DNA of 64,000 nt, from the NCBI GenBank assembly GCA_963921935.1, contig OY998181.1, positions 122,098,957 to 122,162,956 on the forward strand, written 5' to 3'. The position numbers and the translations under genes were made by a program. The notes beneath the pieces were generated by a model. The model did not search any database. It was not told where the DNA came from and was given only the letters and a program-made list of their open reading frames with translations. The DNA comes from Galeruca laticollis. Lineage: Eukaryota > Arthropoda > Insecta > Coleoptera > Chrysomelidae. Of the stretch, positions 54,600 through 64,000 are shown in pieces (position 1 is the first letter of the stretch; every line of letters begins with the position of its first letter).

Positions 54600-55440
54600 C
54601 CGTCTTTTGCCAGAGGATTCAGAAGATAGCGTATTTAGATGACTCTTCATATGAACCAAGAAGTGATAATGTAAGTTTATTTTATTCTTGATTATATTCT
54701 AATATGTTTTTAACATTGTAATTATTTAGTATTTCGATGATATCGATGCAGAAGACAACGAAGCAAATGGTGCTGATGTTGATGAAGACGAAATATGGAT
54801 GAAAGTCGATGATTCTTCCTGCTCCAAAACTACAACCACGAGTAAATATAGGAAAAATACTAGTGGATTACAAATAAAGCAAAAGTGGCTCTTCCGATCC
54901 CAGTTTGCCTCATTCAACTGAAGTTTTGAACCCAGGACATTTTTTGATGATGATATGAATTAATCGTTGAGCATACAAACACATCCAAATAAACCTGTAA
55001 ATGCAACAAAAAATGAAATAGAGAAATTCCTAGGAATAGCATGCTACATGTCTATTTATAAATTGCCGAAACAAAGGATGTATTGGAGCTCCTCGACAAG
55101 AATTGACTGAATTGCAGATGTGATGAGTGTAAATAGATGGTGATCCCTAAAGCGCAATGTTCACTTACGACAAAGTATATAAAATTACACCTCTTATATC
55201 GAAATTGAACAAGGAATTTTCAAAAATTCCCATGGGGCAGTTTTTATCTATAGATGAAGAAATAGTTGGTACCGTTCAAAGGTAAAGGCAGTCTGAAAAA
55301 GTATAATCCAAAAAAACGGCGAAAGTGGGGATACAAGATATATGTATTCGCCGATACCTGTGGTTTGATGTATTGATTTGAAGTATATACTGGGTGTTAC
55401 ATTCCACTTCAGTTTGCCCTAAACGTCTACCTAGAAGCTT
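54600..55440 (+). pseudogene. piggyBac-type transposase remnant
   Basis: An exon with SSYEPRSDN ends at gtaagttt (about 54670), and the next opens after attatttag at about 54729. Frames then give FFDDDM, TKNEIEKFLGIACYMSIYKL, PKQRMYWSSSTRID, ADVMSVNRW, YKITPLISKLNKEFSKIPM-like text, GQFLSIDEEIV and KKYNPKKRRKWGYKIYVFAD. These are the piggyBac core blocks around the first catalytic Asp. Many stops and at least five frame changes. No TTAA-flanked ends were found; the C-terminal third is missing. Confidence 0.75.
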
Positions 55441-55881
55441 GGCAGAATACTTACTTAATTATGGCTAGTTGTAAAGTAAATTGAGCAATAAGGTTCGTGT
55501 ATCCAAATTAACACAATTGTTGGACTACATAAATTTATTCGGGTAGATAGTTTTGATTGATACAATCGAGAATATATGACCTGGTAAGTAGAATTAACAT
55601 TTAGAGGTATTGTGTTTTTGTTTTTAAAATAGTTGAATTCACTACTTAAACTTAGTTTAGAGCCACAGATCTTACTAATTGACACTATTTGGTTACAGGA
55701 GGATAAGTAATATGTGAACTTAGTAGCTATTCCACTATTAACAGTTGCCCCAATTGGACCAATTGGTTTACATAAATTGTAAGTATTATTCTCTATCGTC
55801 TAAACTATGAAATAAGGTGTTTTTAAATGAAACTCACGGTCTCTAGTTAATTCCACAATATAATTCAAGTTATTGAAAATT

Positions 55882-55937
55882 CTAAAAAATTGACAAATGT
55901 TTCGATAAATCAATATCATCGTCAGAATGACAGAAGT
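55882..55937 (-). ncRNA. Hammerhead-ribozyme-like motif, PLE3 minus copy
   Basis: Minus strand: stem I ttctgtcatt (55937-55928), core CTGACGA (55927-55921), stem II gata/tatc with loop, GAAAC (55905-55901), loop attt, GTC (55896-55894) and stem I return aattttttagaa. Every invariant core base is present. Stem I can pair as att/aat plus ttct/agaa around an internal loop, as usual for type I hammerheads in Penelope-like elements. Confidence 0.7.
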
Positions 55938-56224
55938 TACATTTCATTTTATGCCTCCCTGATGTTTAGTAGTTATTTTTGGCTAGACCAAGAAGTAACC
56001 TAACTTGTGATTGGCTTAATATATGTTTATAGAAAAAAGAAGAAGATGTGATATTACAAATATTGAGGCTTAGATATTATTAGCCCTATGGTGATATCCT
56101 GGATATCATTTTTCCAATTAAGATCAGTATAACTGTGCAATGATATAGAAAACCAGGAAAACTATATCTGCGGATCTTTACAATTATCACTTAAGAAGAC
56201 AGTTTATTAGTGGAGAATTCCCTA

Positions 56225-58118
56225 GATTTAACTGTTCATTGACAACTTCATATTGTGGGTTTCTTAAATGTCTTCTAATTTCCAGTTCTTCAAGGAAATC
56301 CAGTTCTTGTTTCCTTTCACAAATATGCAGCACTTCTAGTTCTGTGTTAGGTCTCAATGAATGATTGGTGTCAAGTAGATGTTTTGCGTAGTGGGATTTA
56401 TCTGGTTATTTTAATCTGTATGCTCGTAAGTGCTCACTGTATCGTATTTCAAAATTCCTAAGGGTCTGACCCAAATAGACAGCATTGCATTCTGGACATT
56501 TGAGTTTATATATACCTGACTTCTTTAATAGTGGTATTTTTGTTTTTACATTTAACAATTTTGTACTAACGTTACTTTCTGTTTTAAAAGAAATTGTTGT
56601 ATTCGTTGCTGAAGATATTATCTTTGAAATATTATTAGAAATATTTCTTGCATGTGTGATGGTTTTATAAGTTTTAATTTCATCAGCTTGTTTAGGATAT
56701 ATTAGTTGTAATGCCACTTTTTCCTCTTTTTTACTAATTAGCTTATTTATCATATCTAATGGATAACCGTTAGATGTTGCTATTTGTCTAATTGTATTAA
56801 TCTCTCTATCAAAATTACATTTGTTCATAGGAACTGAAAAAGCTCTATGTATCATTGAATTATATGCTGCTAGTCTGTGTGACACAGGGTGGTTAGAATT
56901 GAATGGAATTGTCACATCAGTCTGTGTTGGTTTTCGGTAAATTGAATAATCAAGTACATTATTAACTCTTTGAATTTTTAAATCAAGAAAATTGATTGAG
57001 CTATTTTCTTCAATTTCTAATGTAAATTTAATTTTCGGGTGTAAATTATTGATGTGGTTGAAAAATACATCTAATTGTCGTTCACTACCCATAAAACAAG
57101 CTAATATGTCATCTACATATCTATACCAAAATAAAATATTTTTCGAAATATTACTTTCAAAGATCTTTCTTTCTAAATTGTCCATGAAAATGTTTGCTAA
57201 AATAGGTGATATAGGGCTTCCCATTGGTAAACCTTCATTTTGAATATATATCTTATTGTCAAAAGTGAAATAATTCTGATTAATGCATACATCAAATAAA
57301 TTAAGTATATCTGATATTATTCCTGGATTAATATTTTTATCTTCTAGTAATTTTCTTACAAGTATTAGACATTCTTTAGGAGGAATTTTAGTAAACATAT
57401 TAGTTACATCGAACGAAATGAGTTTATAGTTATCTTGCAAGTGGATTGCTTCTATTGAATTCTAATTGAGTACTGAGATTCATATCCGTAAGTATTGAGT
57501 ATATTGTTGAGCTTCTTTGCCAATATATTATTAGGAGCATTAACATAAGAGACTACAGGTCTAATTGGTTTCGTTATTTTATGTAATTTAACTGTTCCAT
57601 ATAATTGTGGACAATGAGGATTCTTATGTATGATAGACCTCTTTTCGTAATCATTTAAAAGATAATTTGAATTATTAACAATATCCCTTACATTATTAGA
57701 AAACTTCTTTGTTGGGTCTGCTTTAAGAACTTTTACATCGCTGGATTCTATAAAGTTATATACTTTGGAATTGTAATTTTCAGTTGTCAAAATGACAGTA
57801 GCGGTCCCCTTATCAGATTTTCTAACTGTTAGGTTATTATTCTCTATCTTCTTTTTTATTGCATTTAAAACTGTAATGTCATTTTTTGTTTGACGTTTAA
57901 CTTTTGAAGGTTAAATATTTTTGATTAAATTGGCAATTTTTAATTTCTCATAAAGAAAATTATTTGAATTAGATTTTAAAGCTATTTCTGACTCTGTAGC
58001 TATAATTTGTTTAATATTATTCGTAAATTTAGGTGGTATGCTGTACTTTAAACCTTTAATTAAAAATTCTATTTCACTATTTGTAAAATTAGTGTCTGAA
58101 AGGTTTTCAAATCGTGGT
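56225..58118 (-). pseudogene. PLE3 minus: RT + GIY-YIG protein
   Basis: From 58110: RFENLSDTNFTNSEIEFLI and NIKQIIATESEIAL, a break near 57911, then FIESSDVKVLKADPTKKF, NPHCPQLYGTVKLHKITKP and a small deletion with frameshift near 57460. The main frame (57440-56406) has FDVTNMFTKIPPKECL (motif A), NEGLPMGSPISPILANIF, FWYRYVDDILACF (YVDD), NFLDLKIQRV and HRLAAYNSMIHRAF, then SGIYKLKCPECNAVYLGQTL, the GIY-YIG endonuclease. TAA at 56412-56414 precedes an in-frame continuation HYAKHLLDTNHSLRP to near 56225. RT and endonuclease motifs are intact; flanking lesions disable the whole. Confidence 0.85.
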
Positions 58119-59046
58119 GCAATTACATAAAATAACGGAACCAATTAGACCTGTAGTCTCTTATGTTAATGCTCCTAATAATATATTGGCAAAGAAGCTC
58201 AACAATATACTCAATACTTACGGATATGAATCTCAGTACTCAATTAGAAATTCAATAGAACTTATCAAAAAGTTGAAAGCAATCCACTTGCAAGATAACT
58301 ATAAACTCATTTCGTTTGATGTAACTAATATGTTTACTAAAATTCCTCCTAAAGAATGTCTAATACTTGTAAGAAAATTACTAGAAGATAAAAATATTAA
58401 TCCAGGAATAATATCAGATATACTTAATTTATTTGATGTATGCATTAATCAGAATTATTTCACTTTTGACAATAAGATATATATTCAAAATGAAGGTTTA
58501 CCAATGGGAAGCCCTATATCACCTATTTTAGCAAACATTTTTATGGACAATTTAGAAAGAAAGATCTTTGAAAGTAATATTTCGAAAAATATTTTATTTT
58601 GGTATAGATATGTAGATAACATATTAGCTTGTTTTATGAGTAGTGAACGACAATTAGATGTATTTTTCAACCACATCAATAATTTACACCCGAAAATCAA
58701 ATTTACATTAGAAATTGAAGAAAATAGCTCAATCAATTTTCTTGATTTGAAAATTCAAAGAGTTGATTATTCAATTTACCGAAAACTAACACAAACTGAT
58801 GTAACAATTCCATTCAATTCTAATCACCCTGTGTCACACAGACTAGCAGCATATAATTCAATGATATATAGAGCTTTTTCAATTCCTATGAACAAATGTA
58901 ATTTTGATAGAGAGATTAATACAATTAGACAAATAGCAACATCTAACGGTTATCCATTAGATATGATAGATAAGCTAATTAGTAAAAAAGAGGAAAAAGA
59001 ACTGGATTTCCTTGAAGAACTGGAAATTAGAAGACATTGTCAATGA
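58119..59046 (+). pseudogene. PLE3 plus: RT with altered catalytic motif, no endonuclease
   Basis: One open frame of about 310 codons reads VVSYVNAPNNILAKKLNNIL, DVTNMFTKIPPKE, GLPMGSPISPILANIF and FWYRYVDNILACF. The YVDD motif is YVDN, which removes a metal-binding Asp. It ends after the deletion with LDFLEELEIRRHCQ and a stop. The frame is intact despite the missing domain, but the enzyme should be inactive. Confidence 0.8.
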
Positions 59047-59346
59047 ACAGTTAAATCTAGGGAATTCTCCACTAATAAACTGTCTTCTTAAGTGATAATT
59101 GTAAAGATCAGCAGATATAGTTTTCCTGGTTTTCTATATCATTGCACAGTTATACTGATCTTAATTGGAAAAATGATATCCAGGATATCACCATAGGGCT
59201 AATAATATCTAAGCTTCGATATTTGTAATATCACATCTTCTTCTTTTTTCTATAAACATATATTAAGCCAATCACAAGTTAGGTTACTTCTTGGTCTAGC
59301 CATAAATAACTACTAAACATCAGGTAGGCATAAAATGAAATGTAAC

Positions 59347-59402
59347 TTCTGTCATTCTGACGATGATATTGATTTATCGAAGCAATTGTCAATTTTTTAG
59401 AA
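59347..59402 (+). ncRNA. Hammerhead-ribozyme-like motif, PLE3 plus copy
   Basis: CTGACGA (59357-59363), stem II and loop, then GAAG (59379-59382) in place of GAAA, a palindromic caattg stem III and GTC with predicted cleavage after 59390. Stem I ttctgtcatt/aattttttagaa as in the minus copy. The A-to-G change in the core should reduce or abolish activity. Confidence 0.6.
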
Positions 59403-59516
59403 TTTTCAATAACTTGTATTATATTGTGGAATTAACTAGAGACCTTGAGTTTCATTTAAAAACACTAATATGAGCATATTCCACGAACTAAGGGTCGAGA
59501 CAGTCAATTTCATCAA

Positions 59517-61596
59517 ATTAGGAGTTTCCTTCGACTTTGCACATATTATATAAGATTTATCAGGAAGTTTGGAGATATTGCCAAGCCTCTAACTCGACTT
59601 ACAGAAGAGGCAAGAGCTTTCCAATGGGACGCAGATAGTCAAACGGCTTTTGATACCTTGAAGAAGCATTTCATCAAGGCGCCGATATTAGGATACTCAT
59701 TACCAGAGGGAGATTTTATTCTTGACACTGACGTAAGCAACGTAGGAATTGGTGGAGTGCTCTCACAGATTCAAGGAGGGCAAGAAAGAGTGCTGGTATA
59801 TTTCAGTAAAGTCCTCTCCGAACCAGAACGACACTACTGCGTCACAAGAAGAGAACTTTTGGCGGTAGTGAGGTCCGTGGAACACTTTTACCAGTATCTC
59901 TATGGTAGGAAGTTCTTAATCCGGACTGATCATGCAGCACTCAAGTGGTTGATGCAGTTGAAGAATCCCGAGGGCCAGATCGCTGGATGGATTGAACGAC
60001 TTCAAGAGTACGATTTCAACATCGATCATCGAGGTGGTGTGAGTCACCGAAATGTCGACTCCCTGTCCAGACGGCCGTGCCCAACAGACTGCGTCCACTG
60101 AAACAATGCGGAATCTAGGGAAGCTGCAGTTTCAAGAACTACTGTAGTCAACGAGGAATGGTCACCCACCAGGACCAGAGAAGATCAGGCGAATGATTCT
60201 CACCTGAAGATGATCCGGCAATGGAAGGAACAAAATCGGCGACCTACATGGCAAGAAGTGTCAAGATTTTCACCGACACTCAAGGCATATTGGGCTCAGT
60301 GGGACTCCCTTGTCCTGGAAGAAGGGCTGGTGAAAAGAGTCCTTGAAAACGATGATGGTTCCGAGATGGGGAGGCAGCTGGTTATCCCTAGAACGAGAGT
60401 AGCTGATGTATTGAAGAAGTTACACGACAGTACTTCGGGAGGTCATCTAGGAGTGGGGAAAACCCTTCAGCGAGTCCGTCAAAGGCCTTATTGGATGAAC
60501 AGCTCCGTCGATGTGAAGGACTGGTGTAACAAATGTACGACTTGTGCTACGAGTAATGGACCACATCGCAAGAGAAAGGGACCTATGAAACAGTATAATG
60601 TTGGAAGCCCTTTCGAAAGGATTGCTTTAGATATCGCTGGACCATTTCCGATGACAGAAAATGGTGGCAAATACATACTGGTTGTAATGGATTATTTTAA
60701 AAAGTGGGTGGAAATTTACGCTATCCCGAACCAAGAGGCCACATCTGTCGCGGATGTATTGGTGAAAGAATTTATCAGCCGATATGAAGTGCCCTTGGAA
60801 GTCCACAGCGACCAGGGAAGAAATTTCGAAAGCCATCTATTCCAGGAAATTTGCAAAAAAGCTGGGAATGAAGAAGACCAGGACAACAGCATTACATCCA
60901 CAGTCAGATGAAATGGTCGAGAGAATGGACATGACTATTGGAAAATACCTGTCCAAAGTAGTTTCCAGCCATCAGGGAGATTGGGACCAGTATCTTTCCC
61001 TATTTGCATTGGCTTATCGATCTGCTGTCCACGAGTCAACGGGTGAAACACCTGCGAAAATCCTGTTTGGACGTGAAACGAGGCTTCCTTGTGACCTGGA
61101 ATTTAGCTGTCGGCCTGGAGAAGATCTAGCAGGAGAAGACTACGTGATCCAATTGAGAAGAAGGCTGGACGATATTCATGAATTAGTTCGAACAAATCTT
61201 CAAGTTGCCAGCGACAGAATGAAAAGTCGGTACGACACGCAGGCCACAGAAGGCGGTTTTAAAGAAGGAGACAAAGTATGGTTACACAACCCGACGAGGA
61301 AAAAAGGATTTTCTCCAAAATTACAAAAATCCTGGGAAGATCCATACTTAATCAAGAAAAGGATCAATGATGTTATATATCGCATAAGCAAGATCCCCAA
61401 CGGAAAACCAAAAGTAGTTCGCCAAAACCGACTAGCACCATTCGAAAGAGACCATGATCTAGAGAAAGGAGTAAACCATATTCGAGATGTGTCTGACCCT
61501 ACCTTCGATGAATTTATGGGCGCGTATGGAGGTACCGGGAAAGCTAGATATGGAGTCACTTCAGAACAACGACTAGATTTGTTCACTCTCCCGTAA
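59517..61596 (+). pseudogene. gypsy pol: RT end, RNase H, integrase
   Basis: RT end: RFIRKFGDIAKPLTRLTEEA. RNase H: GDFILDTDVSNVGIGGVLSQ, RRELLAVVRSVEHF and FLIRTDHAALKWL. Integrase: zinc finger H..H..C-x2-C in GGHLGVGKTLQ and WCNKCTTCA; catalytic blocks LDIAGPFP (Asp), EVHSDQGRNFES (Asp) and, after a frameshift in the A-run at about 60855-60860, QSDEMVERM (Glu). The C-terminus has WLHNPTRKKGFSPKLQKSW and a GKPKVVRQNRLAPF block. Only two lesions are visible: TGA at 60099-60101 and that frameshift. Integrase inserts the cDNA into the genome. Confidence 0.9.
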
Positions 61597-61620
61597 GTAC
61601 TTTGAAACCTCCGAGACCAT

Positions 61621-61926
61621 GTGTTAGAATCCAGCGTGAAGAAACTGGCTATGCCTAAGATAGCGAATAACCAGTTGGGTTGGCGAGTCATCAGGAATAT
61701 GGTAGAGGTTATCTTCCAAGATACCGGTGGCCAGATATTAATTTGCAGCTACAACCCCCGTTATCAGTATCCGATGAAGACGGTACCCTGCTATTTCCAT
61801 AAAATCGGAATGTGTAGAAATGGGGCCAGTTGCCGATTCAAACATCCAGTCTCGGCTACACAAAAGTCCCAGAAGGAACTTCCATTCAAGGAGGGGGTAA
61901 TGTTACGAAACAGCACACTGGTATAG
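61621..61926 (+). CDS. Extra 3' ORF with CCCH zinc finger in the gypsy element
   Basis: About 100 codons between pol and the 3' LTR. It reads IRNMVEVIFQDTGGQILI, then CYFHKIGMCRNGASCRFKH, a C-x7-C-x5-C-x3-H zinc finger of the CCCH type that normally binds RNA. The frame opens at GTG, so the ATG at about 61653 (MPKIANNQLGW) or splicing is more likely: pol ends in cccgtaagta, a good donor at 61592, and atttgcag ending near 61748 is a possible acceptor. It has no lesion. The position is where some gypsy elements carry env, but it is unlike an envelope protein. Confidence 0.6.
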   Translation: MLESSVKKLAMPKIANNQLGWRVIRNMVEVIFQDTGGQILICSYNPRYQYPMKTVPCYFHKIGMCRNGASCRFKHPVSATQKSQKELPFKEGVMLRNSTLV

Positions 61927-62319
61927 TCCCTAAATCCGACTCTGTCTAAGCCATGTATGAACGTTAAAATTATGGCGAATGCGCAGGGATTTCTTAGAAC
62001 TGATTACGATTGTGATTATCTTATCTAGACATTGTTTTTGTTACCATTCTTATCTAGAAAATGCCAGAGAGCCAATTGTTTCGTAAGCCGGAATCTAGAA
62101 TTATCTAGTAAAAAAGGCACTAATATATAAAGGTACATCGTGAGATAAAAAGTAAATAAGTGAATATAAATTAGGTGTTTATATAAATTAGTTTAAGTGA
62201 ATATACTGTGTATATAATTAGTGAATAATGTTGAGAATAAATGATTAAGATTAAGAAAGTGTGTATGCATTTATCCCACCCGTAATAAAAACGTTTTAAT
62301 AAATAAGAAAAACATTACA
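61901..62319 (+). repeat. gypsy 3' LTR
   Basis: It starts tgttacgaaacagcac directly after the purine-rich tract and ends aaaaacattaca. TG/CA ends and a short tgt/aca inverted terminus fit a 419-bp LTR. An aataaa-like signal lies near the end. The 5' LTR is outside the preserved part, so no pair can be compared. Confidence 0.75.
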
Positions 62320-62475
62320 GTATTGATTTAACTCTATAGTGTATTCGAGACTCAAATATATAGTTTTCTTATTTTTATGGGGTAATTCAGTACTCGTAAG
62401 TTTTATTTGTATGTAGATACTGGTTTGTACATATTTATACCCAACGAACAATCCAGGCTGTTACTTAGGATTTCA

Positions 62476-62605
62476 ATTGGGGGGAATTATTGGATTTTAC
62501 CTGGGGGTTTTTATAGGATTTTACTTGGGGCGATTTAAAGGATTTTACTAGGGAGATTTTATGGGATTTTACTTGGGAGATATATAGGATTTTAATAGAG
62601 GCACT
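62476..62605. repeat. ~30-bp minisatellite (ggattttacttggg)
   Basis: About five units containing ggattttac(c/t)tggg with variable linkers, running from tattggattttacctggggg to tataggattttaatagagg. The lengths vary from 27 to 32 bp. Confidence 0.75.
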
Positions 62606-63832
62606 TTATAGTACCATTGGGTACTTGAGGATACAGCCTGTGAAAACTATTTAGTACAAATTGTTGTACTCACGGATTGAGTTACTACTGGGGAGGGTTA
62701 CATTGGTTTTAAAGATACAGGATACATTTCGCTTGGGATATTTGGATATACATATATATTTGTATATATATTTTTTTTGTATATCATTCAATCAAGGGAG
62801 GATTTCACTTACTTCTGACAAATTGTGGTTAGGATTTATGGGTTTTTGGGACATTTGGGAATTTTTGGTGATTTTTGATCTTGTACGTACTAGTTGTACT
62901 AGCAGAAACTTTGTAAAATTGTCTCGACCTTCTAAGACATTTTATTAGACTTGGGTAAGTGATATCTGACTTTTATTTCTCCTCCTATTTGGTAGTCTTA
63001 GGGTGGGAAAAATTGTGTAGGTAGTTGTCGGGAGGCAAGATTACCTGGCGTCCTTTTACACTTTATTTAGTCTATGCACAACGGACCTCCCCGTCTCCGC
63101 AAGAGTTAGAGGCAACGCCTAAAAGCGCACAGTATGCACAGAGTTTTAGGTTGAAGAATCTTAGAGTGAATAACGATAGGTGGCATACCGTCAATAAAAC
63201 ACAAAGAAGCCACTAAAAATTGCGAACTCTTCTAATCAGAAAATGTACCATATAGCCAATGAGATTATGAAATAAAAAATAGTAGAATATATTTTATACT
63301 CTGAAGAAGGAACGGCCACCCTACTTTTAAAAAAGATTGATGAGCTGCCACTGCCACAACAAAAATTGTAATTATTTTAAACCTAACCGTAAATACAGCA
63401 TTTCGTTATTTATAGCTGTTTGGAAATTATGTTTTTAAAGACACTCAGGAAATAATGATAATGATATAAAATTGTTCAATTCAAACGGTTTCGTTGTCTA
63501 AAAACCCCAAAATGAAGAAAAACCGAATTAGCAGACGTTGATAGACGAGATTTGACTATAATTAAGTTTAATATGCATAATAATTACGTAGAGGTCAGTG
63601 TACCATGAGAGACTGTTGAAAGGTCTTCATGTTATTAAAAAGAAAAAAAATTGGAAAACAATGAAATCTTCTCATCCTTAGATGGAACGTATTCACTTAG
63701 TTGCAGAACAAATGAAAAACTTCCCGCCCAAGTGGGGGTGTAGATTTACATAATAATCGCAATATTTCATAATATTAAATAAAGATACTTGGCCATTATA
63801 TTTTGAGGATAAAAATTTACTAATTACTAGTC
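62606..63832. other. No gene recognised
   Basis: AT-rich sequence. Open stretches at 62661-62948 and 63025-63216 show no domain and have the low-complexity composition of the surrounding DNA. Confidence 0.35.
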
Positions 63833-64000
63833 AAAAGTCCGTTCCCCCTTGCAACTTTTCAATGGTTATACATACACTAATAAAATTTGGCAAGTAAAAA
63901 TAAAAGATTGTAAACTTCTCTACTAGTAGTAACAGGTAATAGTAATAGCTAACTTCACAGGGCCATTGTGGCCAATAATTTTAAATAGGATCTTATAGCA
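63833..64000. mobile_element. Left inverted repeat of a second mariner-type element, cut by the window edge
   Basis: caaaagtccgttccccc, actaataaaatttggcaagt, gtaaacttctctac and ggccaataattttaaatag align in order with the left repeat at 51381-51560. The first ~10 bp of the end (cagtgctatt) have diverged to ttactagt. The rest lies outside the window. Confidence 0.75.

Larger units (their letters stand above)
55818..58118 (-). mobile_element. Penelope-like element PLE3, minus copy
   Basis: Minus strand, 5' end at the head-to-head junction near 58118, 3' end near 55818. It carries ORF sequence from an N-terminal region through RT and GIY-YIG, a 3' region of about 400 bp and a hammerhead core at 55882-55937. 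It joins head to head with a plus copy from 58119. The 510 bp next to the junction (57612-58118) have no counterpart in the plus copy. Confidence 0.8.
58119..59515 (+). mobile_element. Penelope-like element PLE3, plus copy, with internal deletion
   Basis: It starts at the junction with KITEPIRPVVSYVNAPNN and runs to the 3' terminus near 59515, ending gagacagtcaatttcatc. It is about 97% similar to the minus copy by eye but lacks the segment from after KKEEK to ELDFLEELEIRRH, removing the GIY-YIG domain. Its right end lies directly against gypsy RT sequence at 59516, so it probably inserted into the gypsy element. Confidence 0.8.
59516..62319 (+). mobile_element. Ty3/gypsy-type LTR retrotransposon, 3' half
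   Basis: The element begins inside the RT where PLE3 meets it, and keeps RNase H, integrase, an extra 3' ORF, a polypurine tract (caaggagggggtaa, about 61887-61900) and a 3' LTR (61901-62319). The gag, protease and most of the RT are not in the window. No envelope-like protein is seen. Confidence 0.88.

Noticed and set aside
61621..61926. An envelope gene in the gypsy element
   Set aside because: No signal peptide, membrane segment or fusion motif; the ORF has a CCCH zinc finger.
62661..62948. 95-residue open frame as a gene
   Set aside because: Low-complexity, follows a minisatellite, no domain.

Overview
The window is AT-rich arthropod DNA, almost certainly from an insect. Beetle is a guess and not proven. 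I find no intact host gene. Nearly everything recognisable is transposable-element (TE) sequence, much of it 5'-truncated, frameshifted and nested. The eukaryotic character is clear from GT-AG introns inside transposase genes, non-LTR, Penelope and gypsy elements with target-site duplications (TSDs), and several satellites.

Layout. 1-1.7 kb: broken ORF of a recurrent insect TE-type protein, split by a ~173-bp satellite. 2.6-8.45 kb: minus-strand Jockey-type retroelement whose RT was cut by a plus-strand RNase-H-bearing non-LTR insertion (TSD, CCTAA tail) and which carries an exact 716-bp tandem duplication. 8.53-9.93 kb: foldback-type element. 11.59-13.34 kb: element with ~190-bp imperfect inverted ends and a cysteine-rich CXC-like exon. 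14.7-16.67 kb: broken transposase-like gene. 16.68-24.58 kb: minus-strand I-like retroelement containing an RT fragment and a 2.8-kb pogo/Tigger-type transposon with TA duplication. 24.6-26.4 kb: Penelope 3' fragment, endonuclease fragment and mariner-type transposase. 26.87-34.09 kb: minus Penelope-like element (PLE1) split by a CR1-like element, itself split by a probable solo LTR. 34.3-36.0 kb: second Penelope (PLE2) with clear TSD.

36.2-36.84 kb: Harbinger fragment. 37.75-40.64 kb: PIF/Harbinger element with both ends, transposase and MADF-BESS gene. 40.87-44.9 kb: broken Crypton-like tyrosine recombinase with a hAT element (40.9-43.7 kb) and an 11-bp minisatellite in it. 46.07-51.07 kb: transposase-like gene between inverted ends, with an RTE insertion and an in-frame exon duplication. 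51.37-53.09 kb: mariner-type element with ~380-bp inverted repeats. 54.3-59.5 kb: 137-bp Penelope-derived hairpin, piggyBac remnant and two head-to-head Penelope copies. 59.5-62.3 kb: 3' half of a gypsy element with 3' LTR and an extra CCCH zinc-finger ORF. 63.83-64.0 kb: start of another mariner-type element.

The most unusual signals are: several hammerhead-ribozyme-like cores in different Penelope copies; Penelope copies ending in inverted copies of their own 5' end; a 137-138-bp hairpin element family built from Penelope termini, with TSDs and paired changes in the stem; the CXC-exon element; the foldback element; and the Crypton-like recombinase. Family names come from motif recognition by eye; no database search was run.
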